NCBI GenBank assembly: GCA_903881315.1
Contig: CAIRSR010000122.1
Span: forward strand, 1-64,000
Direction of reading: 5' to 3'
DNA: 64,000 nt
From: an uncultured Thiotrichales bacterium
GTDB lineage: Bacteria; Pseudomonadota; Gammaproteobacteria; CAIRSR01
Each line of letters starts with the position of its first letter. Position 1 is the stretch's first letter. The notes under the pieces were generated by a model. That model was not told where the DNA came from. It saw nothing but the letters and a program-made list of their open reading frames with translations, and did not search any database. The translations under genes were made by a program, and so were the position numbers. Positions 1-9,089 of this stretch are shown here, one piece after another.

Positions 1-2759
1 AACATATCGTACAGCCCCCACGGGTTCGGTTTAAATGATCCGACTGGCGCGGTCAGTTTGTCCCACTGACTGCCACAACCATCACAATTGGCGTTATTGC
101 GCCCAACCTCGTTTCCCCAGTAGTAAGCAGTCGTTGTTCCCGCCCGCGCTGCGTATTCCCATTCGGCCTCCGTCGGTAGCCGATACCTCTTGCCAGTCTG
201 TTGCGATAACCACTGCGCGTAGGCGGTTGCATCCTCCCAGCTTACGTTGATCACAGGTCGATTGGCCCTACCCCAGCCTCGATCACCTGGCCTCTCTCTT
301 TTGGTTGCCTCAACGAACCGATCGTATTCCGCAAACGTCACCGCATACTTGCCCATGGAGAAAGCCGATACGCTGACCTGGTGCTGGTTTTCATCGTCAC
401 CTCGACCCGTCTCACTCGTCGGCGAACCCATCCTAAAGGTACCGGCGGGGATGGCAACCATCTCCGGATCGAGTGGATGGCGTATTGCCGAGGGCTGATC
501 CCCTTGCCCTCCCGCGCCAAAGACCCGGGCAACACGCCCCACCCAGCCACGGCCACCGGGCCGCTGTGCAACCCGACGGCCTTCTTCCTCCGTGCGTTGC
601 ACCTCCAGGCGGGCCACTTCCTCTTGCCGCTGGCGTTCTGCCTGGACGGCCTCTTCTCTTCTTGCCGCTTCCTCAGCAGCCTTCTTTTGCCGTGCGACCT
701 CCTCTTGTTGACGCAGACGTTCTGATTCAATGGCTCTCTGTCGTGTAGCCTCTTCCTCCGCACGACGTATCGCTGCCTCGTCCCGTGCCGGTTCGCCCGT
801 TTGCCGCAATGCTTGCAGCACCTCACCAAAATGTTGCGGTCGGTCGCTCGGCTTCTGTTCCAGACATTCGCTCAGCAGATCAGCAAATGGGTGATCGCCC
901 AGTGTTTTATAATTCTTGCGGGACGGCACCGGCGTTGCAAAGAGCGCCTGGCTTAGGGTCTTGCCAAACGCATAGACATCCGACCAAGCGCCAATCTTGC
1001 CCGTAACCAGGCCCAATTGCTCTGGCGCAGAATAGAGAAAGGTGCCACCCAGACTATCGCCCGCGAGCGATTGGCCGAGATTCCCCGCCGCCGCCGTGGC
1101 AGTGACCACCTTACCGCTCACCGCAAGACCAAAATCAATAACCTTGATCTCCCAATCACCCCCTTGGCTGCGCCGCACCAGCAGGTTGTCTGGTTTTAGA
1201 TCACGATGAATAACGCCTTGGTCATGCGCCGACTGGATTGCTTCTGCAATCGTTCGTGCCAAGGAGAGGGTTTGTTCCAGGGTCAAGCTACCCTGCTTGG
1301 CCAGATAGACATCCAGGGTGGGGGCGTCAAAATACTCTAGCACCAGGTAAGGCCGCTGCCGCTCGGGTTCGTTGGTATACCCCCCCTCGATCACCTTGAT
1401 GATAGAACGGTTCTCCAGACCGGTGAGGACTGCACCTTCCTCGAAGATGGTGTCAAAACCACGCTCAAGGGACTCTATATGAAAGGTTTTGACGACCACA
1501 TCATCGCGCAGGTAGGTGCGTTTGCAGAGAAAGGCCACCCCAAACCCACCCGCCCCAAGAATACGCAATGGTTTGTATCTCGTGAGCGGAAAGGGCGCGA
1601 GGTTGGTGTCTAGGTCAATCGCGACCAGCAGGGCCGCCAGGGCAGCCGACCAGTTCTTTTGTTCAAGGAGTGCGCGATAGCGGTTGTAATGGGCCTGCGC
1701 CTGCGCCAATTTCGGGCCCGACAACGCCGCCGCTTGTGCAAAACGCGCCTCGGCGTGGGGAAACACCCCAACCGCCATCGCCAAACGACCTGCCCTGTCC
1801 AACATCTCTGGTGTGCGCGACTCGGCGGGCACTGCATCAATCCGGCGCTCTAGTTCCTCCAGCAAATGAACATCCGATGCACTGCGACAGATCGCCGAGA
1901 GACTGGGCGGGACGTTACCGGAACGGGCGTTTTCTGGCAGACGCTGCAGGACATCGCGCAGCAGGGATTCAATAACCCGCAACCCCCCACCAATACGTTC
2001 TAACTCGGCTCCAAACTCGGTGCCGTATTTGTCGAATAACTGCCCCAATGCCTCCCAGCCGGAGGCTTGGTTGCTCCAGACCTGAGACAGCATCTCGAAT
2101 TGCAGTTCATCGCGCAGTTTCGGCTGCGCCAAGATCGCTTGGCGCAGAAAATAACCGAAGGCGCTGACCAACAAGGTGCCAGCACGCCCCTCAGAACCGG
2201 TTAAGAGTCTTGCCAGGTTGGGATAATCGGCACGTAGTTCAGCGCCGACATCCATCATGAGCGCCTCTGCCTTGTTGATCACAGTCCCGGGCGCGTTGAT
2301 TCTGGACTCATCAAAACGAGTGCCCGCCGCTACCAGGTCTTGACCGGTCTCGGCGGGTGTCAGCAGACCTGCCGCTTGTGCCGCTTGCAGTTCTGCCAAG
2401 CAGCCCCGCCGGAACTCTTCGCCTTGCGCCTGCACCCAGCCCTTCAGCGGGTCGAGTACGCCCCGCTCCACACCACTTGCAATCTTGCCCTTGAGCCAAC
2501 CCATCATTGAATCCCCGGCAAGGGCGAGTTCAATCACGCGCCAGGTCTGGGTGTTGGCCTGCGCAATGGCATTCGGTAAGGCCTTGGTCGGATCGGCGTA
2601 GTAGCGCTCAATCCACTCCGCCGCCTTGCCCCCAACCTCACCAAATGAGTGGTGTAGCACTTGGCGCAGGCCAAACGATGCAACTCGGTTCGCTAGATTC
2701 TTGGCAAGCGTATCTGGGGGCATGGCGTGGTAATCTCTGGTTAGGAAGGCAGCCAACAT
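1..2759 (-). CDS. Serine/threonine protein kinase with C-terminal FGE-sulfatase (SUMF1-type) domain, partial
   Basis: The gene is open from an ATG at 2759 to the left edge, so its C-terminus is missing; about 919 residues are visible. Residues 1-390 are helical and not recognised. A Hanks-type kinase follows: a glycine-rich loop (GAGGFG) near residue 403, HRDLKPDN near 518 and DFGLA near 543, so the catalytic residues look intact. Residues about 660-720 are a charged Arg/Glu/Gln-rich coiled coil. From about 766 an FGE-sulfatase domain starts (MVAIPAGTFRMGSP, then RLPTEAEWEYAARAGT). Such kinase-FGE fusions are known in sulfur bacteria and cyanobacteria, probably as signalling or ligand-binding proteins rather than sulfatase activators. 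The FGE part closely matches the one in the caspase gene at 31100-32833. An in-frame stop at 2793-2795 limits upstream extension. Confidence 0.85.
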   Translation of the reverse strand, partial: MLAAFLTRDYHAMPPDTLAKNLANRVASFGLRQVLHHSFGEVGGKAAEWIERYYADPTKALPNAIAQANTQTWRVIELALAGDSMMGWLKGKIASGVERGVLDPLKGWVQAQGEEFRRGCLAELQAAQAAGLLTPAETGQDLVAAGTRFDESRINAPGTVINKAEALMMDVGAELRADYPNLARLLTGSEGRAGTLLVSAFGYFLRQAILAQPKLRDELQFEMLSQVWSNQASGWEALGQLFDKYGTEFGAELERIGGGLRVIESLLRDVLQRLPENARSGNVPPSLSAICRSASDVHLLEELERRIDAVPAESRTPEMLDRAGRLAMAVGVFPHAEARFAQAAALSGPKLAQAQAHYNRYRALLEQKNWSAALAALLVAIDLDTNLAPFPLTRYKPLRILGAGGFGVAFLCKRTYLRDDVVVKTFHIESLERGFDTIFEEGAVLTGLENRSIIKVIEGGYTNEPERQRPYLVLEYFDAPTLDVYLAKQGSLTLEQTLSLARTIAEAIQSAHDQGVIHRDLKPDNLLVRRSQGGDWEIKVIDFGLAVSGKVVTATAAAGNLGQSLAGDSLGGTFLYSAPEQLGLVTGKIGAWSDVYAFGKTLSQALFATPVPSRKNYKTLGDHPFADLLSECLEQKPSDRPQHFGEVLQALRQTGEPARDEAAIRRAEEEATRQRAIESERLRQQEEVARQKKAAEEAARREEAVQAERQRQEEVARLEVQRTEEEGRRVAQRPGGRGWVGRVARVFGAGGQGDQPSAIRHPLDPEMVAIPAGTFRMGSPTSETGRGDDENQHQVSVSAFSMGKYAVTFAEYDRFVEATKRERPGDRGWGRANRPVINVSWEDATAYAQWLSQQTGKRYRLPTEAEWEYAARAGTTTAYYWGNEVGRNNANCDGCGSQWDKLTAPVGSFKPNPWGLYDM

Positions 2760-2994
2760 CTCATCGAGACAACGTAAGCGAGTACGGTTCGCTCAATACC
2801 TACTCAAGGGGCATCAGCCAGGCGCGAATGGGCTGTCGAAGGGTGGCTTATTTCGCGTATCATGGCGCGATGCCCCCGATCTCTGCACGTCCCTTGGATA
2901 GGTGTATTCTACGACACTTGCCAATGCGTCAGCCCTAATTTTAGTAACTACTTGCCCGAGCACCTTGCCACCCCCAATCCGAGAGAGGTCTGCA
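2760..2994. other. Divergent intergenic region
   Basis: About 235 bases lie between the kinase-FGE start (minus strand) and the ComFB-like start (plus strand). Both promoters should be here, but no convincing -35/-10 pair or operator was found. No further coding sequence is supported. Confidence 0.4.
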
Positions 2995-3264
2995 ATGTTT
3001 AGTTCAGTCCACAACTTCTACGAACAACTGGTCTTTGAAAGAATCTTAACCATCATCAAAGAAAACAACGAACCGATGACCCAAGACTTCGTGGAGGACA
3101 TCGCGTGTATCGCGCTCAATCATCTGCCACCGCGTTATATCCGCCACCACGTAGACCTATCGTTTAGTATCAACGACGTGGAACGCGCCAACATGCATGA
3201 GCAGGTCGTGCAGGCAGTCGAGGACGCAATAGAGTTTGCTAAGCGGCGGCAAACCTCGCACTGA
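2995..3264 (+). CDS. ComFB-family small protein
   Basis: An 89-residue protein beginning MFSSVHNFYEQLVFERI. The segment EDIACIALNHLPPRYI is the hallmark of the late-competence ComFB family. Members are small and helical; some are reported to bind cyclic dinucleotides, and in many proteobacteria they sit near motility or c-di-GMP genes. The ATG at 2995 is chosen over the in-frame ATG at 2902 because GAGAGAGG lies just upstream and the family start matches. It is a single-gene unit followed by a clear terminator hairpin. Its role here is unknown; the FimX-like c-di-GMP protein at 33297 is too far away to imply a link. Confidence 0.8.
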   Translation: MFSSVHNFYEQLVFERILTIIKENNEPMTQDFVEDIACIALNHLPPRYIRHHVDLSFSINDVERANMHEQVVQAVEDAIEFAKRRQTSH

Positions 3265-3280
3265 GTTCACCACCGCAAGA

Positions 3281-3320
3281 GAAACCCCTCGCCAATGCAG
3301 ACCGGCGAGGGGGTTGTTTC
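3281..3320 (+). terminator. Rho-independent terminator after the ComFB-like gene
   Basis: A perfect 9-bp GC-rich stem (CCCCTCGCC at 3285-3293 with GGCGAGGGG at 3304-3312) has a 10-nt loop and is followed by GTTGTTTC. It starts about 20 nt after the stop codon. Confidence 0.8.
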
Positions 3321-3410
3321 GTTCTTCCGTTGCTGACCTAGCACCAAGGTAGCCCGATGCCGCAAGGCGAAGGTCGTACCCCCCTTGATCTGGATTTTCA
3401 GATCCTGCCG

Positions 3411-4439
3411 ATGAGCCGTAGCGATGAGGCCACCCCTCTTCGTCGCCCCACGCCGACCACACCAGCGCTCGCCATAACCCACGCAGGCACAGCGGGTTCG
3501 CTTGGCCCGATTACGGGGGGGGCTCGCAGCACTCACAACACACCACCCCACACCGGCGGGCTCTTTCCCAGCGCGCAAGCGGTACTCACCTTTCTCGCGG
3601 TCGCAACCGGGGCTCGTCTCAGCAGCGAGGCGGTGCGCGTCCGCCGAGGCCCCGACGGGCTCTGGTGGGCGGAGATCATGGTGCCCTGGCACATCGCGGG
3701 GATTCTGGTGAATGCTGCGCACGGCCAACCCTACACGGGTCTTGCACCTTTGTGGCGCGCCGTCCCGACCGACGGCACCCCAGCACAAGCCCCCGTCAGC
3801 CATGCCCCGTTTGACGGCACAATCCTGCTAGAGAATCCTGACCGAACGCTACGCCTAGCACCCGCAGACTGGTCTGATGCGACGGTACGCGACCTCATCC
3901 ACGCGACACCACTGCAGCCGGTCACCAGCGAAGAGCGATCGATCGCCGAGGCCGTGATCATCACGACCGGCACACTTGGCCGTGCTTGTCTACGCCGCAT
4001 TCTAGGATTTGACTGCGAAACCACGGTAGCGGTAGTGGAACGAGAGCCCCTGAACGACGCACCACCCGCCCCTCAGCTTGGTACACCACCAGCCAACCAA
4101 CCGCTTGGTGCGCTGCTCATACACCTGCGTTGGCGCGGGGGATACCTGTCCCCATCGTGTCTCGCCTACCTGCACGGGCTGTTTTACCTGCCAAGCACAA
4201 TGGTCGCCCGAGCGGTAGACCTGACAGAAAGCACACCGCGCCCCCCGCATCAACCAGACCATGGTCGGTTATTGGTCGATCTGCGCTATCGTAGCCTACT
4301 TGCCATGTCCTTGGTGGCTTCCCTGGTTCCTGCGGGAGAATCGTGGTTGTTGAGCGACGCCGAGTTTGGCCAGTGGCGTTTGCGCACGGTGAGTCGTCCG
4401 GTCGCAGGCGAGGATTTCGTTATCCCCAGTAGCCCCTAA
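3411..4439 (+). CDS. Hypothetical protein
   Basis: About 342 residues from the ATG at 3411 (an upstream in-frame ATG at 3357 is possible; neither has a strong ribosome site). No family recognised. The protein is rich in Pro, Thr and Ala at the start. It has two better-ordered parts: around residues 60-130 (WWAEIMVPWHIAGILVN) and a C-terminal block from about 230 (LLIHLRWRGGYLSPSCLAYLHGLFYLP). No signal peptide or clear membrane segment. The reading frame stays open in GC-rich DNA and its stop lies 3 nt from the convergent metZ stop, which supports a real gene. The opposite-strand ORF at 3267-3803 is regarded as a shadow. Confidence 0.55.
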   Translation: MSRSDEATPLRRPTPTTPALAITHAGTAGSLGPITGGARSTHNTPPHTGGLFPSAQAVLTFLAVATGARLSSEAVRVRRGPDGLWWAEIMVPWHIAGILVNAAHGQPYTGLAPLWRAVPTDGTPAQAPVSHAPFDGTILLENPDRTLRLAPADWSDATVRDLIHATPLQPVTSEERSIAEAVIITTGTLGRACLRRILGFDCETTVAVVEREPLNDAPPAPQLGTPPANQPLGALLIHLRWRGGYLSPSCLAYLHGLFYLPSTMVARAVDLTESTPRPPHQPDHGRLLVDLRYRSLLAMSLVASLVPAGESWLLSDAEFGQWRLRTVSRPVAGEDFVIPSSP

Positions 4440-4442
4440 GGG

Positions 4443-5639
4443 TTACGAGAATGCGGCACGCAAGCCGCGTTGTAGGTCGGCCTCAAGATCGCCCACGTCT
4501 TCTAGCCCCACCGAGACTCGCACCAAGCCATCGGTAATCCCGGCTGTCGCCCGCGCCTCGGGTGCCAGACGACCGTGGGTGGTGGTCGCCGGATGGGTAA
4601 TCGTACTCTTGGTATCCCCAAGATTGGCCGTGATCGAACAGAGACGCACCGCGTCGATAAAGCGCCAGGCGGTCTCGCGCCCCCCTTCTAGTTCAAAGGC
4701 CAGGATACCGCCAAAGGCCTTTTGCTGGCGTAGCGCAAGACTGTGTTGCGGGTGCGTGACAAGCCCCGGATAATGGACGCGAGACACACCAGGCTGCTCC
4801 ACCAACCAATTCGCGAGGTGCTCCGCCGAGGCGCAATGCGCCCTCATGCGCAGACCCAGCGTCTCTAATCCCTTGAGAAAAACCCAAGCGTTAAAGGGAC
4901 TCATACTCGGCCCAGCGGTACGCACAAACCCATACACCCCGTCTTTGACCAAGGCGCGGTTGCCCACGACCGCCCCGCCAAGGCAACGCCCCTGCCCATC
5001 CAGGTATTTGGTCGCTGAGTGGATGACGAGATCCGCCCCGAGTTCTAGTGGGCGCTGCAACGCTGGGGTACAAAAGGCATTGTCCACCGCAAGCCACGCC
5101 CCGTGGGCATGGGCAATCTCCGCCAACACCGCAATGTCCGCAAGCTCACAGAGCGGATTAGACGGGGTTTCTATAAACAACAGGCGCGTGTTGGGGCGCA
5201 ACGCCGCCCGCCACGCAGTCGCATCCGAGAGCGGCACAAAGCTTGTTTCCACGCCAAAGCGGGCCAGGATGTTGGAGAACAGCAAGACACTCGCACCGAA
5301 GATGCTGCGGGAGGCAATCACATGATCCCCAGCACGGAGCAGCCCCATGCAGGTGGCCAGGATCGCCGCCATTCCCGATGCGGTCGCGACACACGCCTCG
5401 CCCCCCTCCAAACTTGCCAGGCGCTCTTCAAAGACACGCACCGTCGGGTTGGTGAACCTCGAATAGATGTTCCCTGGGACACTTCCCGAGAAACGCGCTG
5501 CGGCCTCGGCGGCATTGGTAAAGACATAACTCGAGGTCGTAAAGATAGGCTCTGATTGTTCCCCTTCCGAGGTGCGTATTTGGCCCGCGTGGATTGCGCG
5601 TGTCGCAAATTCATCACCCGACTCATAGTCATCAATCAT
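4443..5639 (-). CDS. metZ: O-succinylhomoserine sulfhydrylase
   Basis: A 398-residue PLP enzyme of the Cys/Met-metabolism family. It makes homocysteine directly from O-succinylhomoserine and sulfide in methionine synthesis. The N-terminus (FATRAIHAGQ), FTTSSYVF, SATKYLDGQGRCLGG with the PLP lysine near residue 211, and the SLGDTKS-like NLGDTKSTITHPATTTH segment are diagnostic. The ATG at 5639 is chosen because GGAAGG lies about 7 nt upstream; an upstream extension to 5684 would overlap purF. It lies just after purF on the same strand, the order seen in Pseudomonas and relatives. Assignment as MetZ rather than MetB/MetY rests on sequence likeness and the purF neighbourhood. Confidence 0.93.
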   Translation of the reverse strand: MIDDYESGDEFATRAIHAGQIRTSEGEQSEPIFTTSSYVFTNAAEAAARFSGSVPGNIYSRFTNPTVRVFEERLASLEGGEACVATASGMAAILATCMGLLRAGDHVIASRSIFGASVLLFSNILARFGVETSFVPLSDATAWRAALRPNTRLLFIETPSNPLCELADIAVLAEIAHAHGAWLAVDNAFCTPALQRPLELGADLVIHSATKYLDGQGRCLGGAVVGNRALVKDGVYGFVRTAGPSMSPFNAWVFLKGLETLGLRMRAHCASAEHLANWLVEQPGVSRVHYPGLVTHPQHSLALRQQKAFGGILAFELEGGRETAWRFIDAVRLCSITANLGDTKSTITHPATTTHGRLAPEARATAGITDGLVRVSVGLEDVGDLEADLQRGLRAAFS

Positions 5640-5680
5640 ACACACCCTTCCAGACACCAAGGAGAAATAGGCAGCCCTGA

Positions 5681-7204
5681 TCAACCATCGTCATGGTGAG
5701 GCGACAAACAGTTCACCTTACAGATACCTTCACGTTGTCGTTTCGCGCTGTCCGATCGGATAACAGAAAGATTGGCCAGGTATTCAGCCGTGACATCACC
5801 CGTAACATAGTCACCCGTGAAACAAGAGGTATCGAATCGCTGAATAGCGGAATTCCCTCTGCCCACCGCCGAAACCAACCCTTCCAGATCTTGATAGACC
5901 AACCAATCCGCTTGAATCAGTGTTGCTACCTCTTCTTCGGTGCGCCCATGGGCAACCAATTCTTCGGAAGAGGGCATGTCGATACCATACACATTGGGAT
6001 AACGCACCGGTGGTGCTGCCGAGGCAAAAAAGACCTTGCGTGCACCAGCATCCCTGGCCATTTGGATGATCTGGGCACGGGTCGTGCCACGTACTATCGA
6101 ATCATCCACCAACATAACATTCTTGCCACGGAACTCTAAACCAATGGCATTCAGCTTCTGGCGCACCGAACGAGAACGCTCGTCCTGCCCAGGCATAATA
6201 AAGGTTCGACCAATATAACGGTTCTTGATAAACCCCTCCCGATACACAACCCCCAATTCGTACGCGAGCTGTAACGCTGCGGTGCGACTGGTATCCGGGA
6301 TAGGAATCACGACATCAATATCGTGTTCAGGACGTAACCGCAAGATCTTCTGGGCAAGATTGACACCCATGCGCAACCGTGCCTTGTACACCGAAATACC
6401 ATCTATGATGGAATCCGGCCGGGCAAAATAGACGTGTTCAAAGATACAGGGCGTCGTCACCGGATGCTCTGCACACTGGCAGGCATGAAATTCGCCATCT
6501 GTCGTTACGAATACCGCCTCCCCCGGCTGTACATCGCGTACCGTTTGGTAGCCCAGGGCATCAATCGCGACACTCTCCGAAGAGATAATCCACTCCTTTC
6601 CTTCGGGGGTTTCACGGCTCCCAAATACCAGCGGACGAATACCGTAGGGGTCGCGAAAGGCCACAATGCCATAACCCGTGATCAACGCAACGACCGCATA
6701 CGCCCCACGGATGCGACCATGGACACGCCGCACGGCGTCGAACACGTCCGTTGCATTGATACGCAATTTCCCCCGGCCAGAGGCAAACAGCTCGTGGGCA
6801 AAGACATTGAGTAATACTTCAGAATCGGAATCCGTGTTGAGGTGACGCAGGTCGTCGCGGAACAGATCGCGCTTCAATTCCTCAACATTGACGAGATTGC
6901 CATTGTGCGCGAGAGCAATGCCATAGGGCGAATTGACGTAAAAGGGCTGGGCCTCCGCAGCACTAGAACGACCCGCCGTAGGATAGCGCACATGCCCGAT
7001 ACCGAGATTCCCGCGCAAGCGGAACATGTGCCTGAGGTGAAATACATCCCGGGTGAGCCCAGTATTTTTGCGCAGAAAAAGATGGCCACCAGCACTCGTG
7101 GCAATGCCAGCGGCATCCTGACCTCGGTGCTGCAAAGTAATCAGCGCATCATAGAGTAGCTGATTTACCGGCTGTCGGGCAACTATACCAACGATACCAC
7201 ACAT
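5681..7204 (-). CDS. purF: Amidophosphoribosyltransferase
   Basis: A 507-residue enzyme for the first committed step of purine synthesis: PRPP plus glutamine to phosphoribosylamine. The start MCGIVGIV exposes the catalytic Cys after Met removal, and [11 protein letters not shown] is the class II glutamine amidotransferase signature. The PRPP-binding loop [13 protein letters not shown] lies near residue 365. Length is normal. It sits between cvpA (11 nt upstream) and metZ (41 nt downstream), the usual gammaproteobacterial cvpA-purF unit. Confidence 0.97.
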   Translation of the reverse strand: MCGIVGIVARQPVNQLLYDALITLQHRGQDAAGIATSAGGHLFLRKNTGLTRDVFHLRHMFRLRGNLGIGHVRYPTAGRSSAAEAQPFYVNSPYGIALAHNGNLVNVEELKRDLFRDDLRHLNTDSDSEVLLNVFAHELFASGRGKLRINATDVFDAVRRVHGRIRGAYAVVALITGYGIVAFRDPYGIRPLVFGSRETPEGKEWIISSESVAIDALGYQTVRDVQPGEAVFVTTDGEFHACQCAEHPVTTPCIFEHVYFARPDSIIDGISVYKARLRMGVNLAQKILRLRPEHDIDVVIPIPDTSRTAALQLAYELGVVYREGFIKNRYIGRTFIMPGQDERSRSVRQKLNAIGLEFRGKNVMLVDDSIVRGTTRAQIIQMARDAGARKVFFASAAPPVRYPNVYGIDMPSSEELVAHGRTEEEVATLIQADWLVYQDLEGLVSAVGRGNSAIQRFDTSCFTGDYVTGDVTAEYLANLSVIRSDSAKRQREGICKVNCLSPHHDDG

Positions 7205-7215
7205 AGAACGGCACC

Positions 7216-7707
7216 TTAGCCGCAGAAAGACTTGTTATGTAGTTCTGCCGGGAGGAATTGACAACTCCAATGCGCCATGTCCGTGAATGGTTGCAGGAGT
7301 TGCGACTCTTTCCACCACGGATCCTTTGGAAAGGGAGTAAACCCTAACAGAAATACCAGCGCCACCACCATGACCACGCCCCGCGCCACACCAAAAATCA
7401 TACCCAACAAGCGGTCGGTTCCACCCAGATCAGCCAAAGAAATTACACCCACCAAAACATAATTCAAGAGCGCCATCGCAATAAGCACTACAAAAAACAA
7501 AAGCGCAAAGGCTGCAATTTGGCGCATTGATGGGAGGCTAATGTAATTCTGTAACACCGGATCGAGCCTGTCACTAAACCCATACGCCACGGCCAAGGAC
7601 ACCCCGAGCGCCGCCAAAGACAACACCTCCCGCACAAACCCACGCTGCAACCCGATGAAGGTGGAGAGTAGGATAAACCCCAGGATGCCATAGTCAAACC
7701 AATTCAT
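7216..7707 (-). CDS. cvpA: CvpA family inner-membrane protein
   Basis: 163 residues with four membrane segments. It begins [31 protein letters not shown], the CvpA signature. Required for colicin V production in E. coli and linked to envelope stress tolerance elsewhere; molecular function unknown. It lies 12 nt after the DedD-like gene and 11 nt before purF, consistent with a dedD-cvpA-purF operon. Confidence 0.93.
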   Translation of the reverse strand: MNWFDYGILGFILLSTFIGLQRGFVREVLSLAALGVSLAVAYGFSDRLDPVLQNYISLPSMRQIAAFALLFFVVLIAMALLNYVLVGVISLADLGGTDRLLGMIFGVARGVVMVVALVFLLGFTPFPKDPWWKESQLLQPFTDMAHWSCQFLPAELHNKSFCG

Positions 7708-7719
7708 AGGATCTGTCCG

Positions 7720-8937
7720 TTATGGGTACGGCAACACCTGACCAGGCAAGTGCGCTTCGTGGTTCAAGCGTACACGCAGAGCGTCTATCTCGGCGTGATC
7801 GGTACTCGGGCCAACTCGTACCCGCCACTGCTTGTTCGCGCCATCGTAAAGACTCTCTAGGTAGACCGGAAACCCTTTACTACGCAAACTATCCTGAAGG
7901 GCACGGGCATTTTCCTCACGTTTCAGGCTAACAATCTGTACCACCCAAGCGGTAGCAGTATTCGCACGACGTGCAGAACCCGCATGGGGTGGTGCGGATG
8001 CCGCCACCGGAGGAGCTGCTGCCGCAGGACGAACGGACACAACCGCTGGGTGAGCGGGCACCGGCTGGGCAGGCACTGCCGCAGGACGAACGGGCAGAAC
8101 CGCAGGGTGTCCTGGTGCCGCTACCGGATGAAGGGGCACAGCCGCCGGGTGAGCTGGTAACTTGGCTACCGACGAGCCCTCCCGTGCCGGAGGTTGCGGG
8201 ACACTCGGTTCGGTCTTGGCTGCAGACTTCGTCTGCGTCTGGGGTTCTTGTGCTGTCAATACCCTTACCGCCGAGGCAGAATCGGCTAACTGGAGACGAT
8301 TGCCATGCCGCATTACGTGCGTATATATCGTATGTCCGGGGCCATAATAAATTAGCTCAACGAGTTCCCGCTCCGAACCCGTCTTGATCCACAGTTCACG
8401 TCCGGCTTGGATATTCGATAGATTCTTCGTTGACGCACCGAGTCTCAGCAAAGATCGCACCTGATCAGCGCCAAGGTTCGCCTTAGCAAACACGGTATAA
8501 AGGGAGGCACCGTTGCCAATCTTGGTGGTGTAGATACTCGTTCGGGCAGGAGGCGGCGCAGAGGCTGGTGATGGCTGCGCTGTCTGCGCAGAGGGCGCGG
8601 CTTGATTTTGCGGAACCGAACCTGGAACAGTCGGCGAACTTGAGGCAGACGCTTCCGGCTTCGTAACCGACGCGCCAGCCGCAGGGGGCACCGCGCCAGC
8701 GCCTACATTCGGAGCAGCATTCGGTGTCGTGGTTGGGGGTGGCGTGACCGCTTGGTGCTCTTCCTTTTCTGAGGAAAAGAAATGCCACTGGGGTTTGGTC
8801 GGAATGTTTGTCTTTTCCAGACGTGTCCCTGGGCCCGGGCGCATGTCCATCCACACGGGCAGAAATACAACCCCCAAGGCAACCAGTACAGTCGCCCCAA
8901 TCAATCGATGTTTAAGTCTGTTGTCCTCCACCGCCAC
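7720..8937 (-). CDS. dedD: DedD-like SPOR-domain protein
   Basis: 405 residues: a short cytoplasmic start, one membrane segment (LIGATVLVALGVVFLPVWMDM, residues about 12-32), a long Pro/Ala/Ser-rich periplasmic region and a C-terminal SPOR domain (from about residue 325, AWVVQIVSLKREENARALQDSLRSKG). SPOR domains bind denuded septal peptidoglycan, so it probably acts at the division site. The linker holds about 60 residues of near-repeats of HPAAVP/RPAAVP type (about residues 260-315). A second ordered segment around residues 130-215 (TKIGNGASLYTVFAKANLG) resembles a LysM/OapA-like cell-wall domain. E. coli DedD is about half this length; the symbol is given by domain plan and by the cvpA-purF context. 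Confidence 0.85.
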   Translation of the reverse strand: MAVEDNRLKHRLIGATVLVALGVVFLPVWMDMRPGPGTRLEKTNIPTKPQWHFFSSEKEEHQAVTPPPTTTPNAAPNVGAGAVPPAAGASVTKPEASASSSPTVPGSVPQNQAAPSAQTAQPSPASAPPPARTSIYTTKIGNGASLYTVFAKANLGADQVRSLLRLGASTKNLSNIQAGRELWIKTGSERELVELIYYGPGHTIYTHVMRHGNRLQLADSASAVRVLTAQEPQTQTKSAAKTEPSVPQPPAREGSSVAKLPAHPAAVPLHPVAAPGHPAVLPVRPAAVPAQPVPAHPAVVSVRPAAAAPPVAASAPPHAGSARRANTATAWVVQIVSLKREENARALQDSLRSKGFPVYLESLYDGANKQWRVRVGPSTDHAEIDALRVRLNHEAHLPGQVLPYP

Positions 8938-9089
8938 CTCGGGGCTACAGCCCAGAAACAGAGAGACAGAAGTATAGGGCGTCCCTTAGGCACACCGCTA
9001 TGGTTGGCAAGAACACCAACGCTGTTTTTCCGAAATGTCGCCACCACACCCACACGCTGGGTGACAACCTCCCCCTCGCGAGCAATCCG

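Noticed and set aside
3267-3803. 178-codon ORF on the minus strand
   Set aside because: It runs through the ComFB terminator hairpin and has shadow-like composition opposite the longer plus-strand ORF.
7959-8200. Repeated Pro/Ala/His-coding DNA in the DedD-like gene as a possible mobile repeat
   Set aside because: It is in frame, varies between units and fits a low-complexity periplasmic linker.
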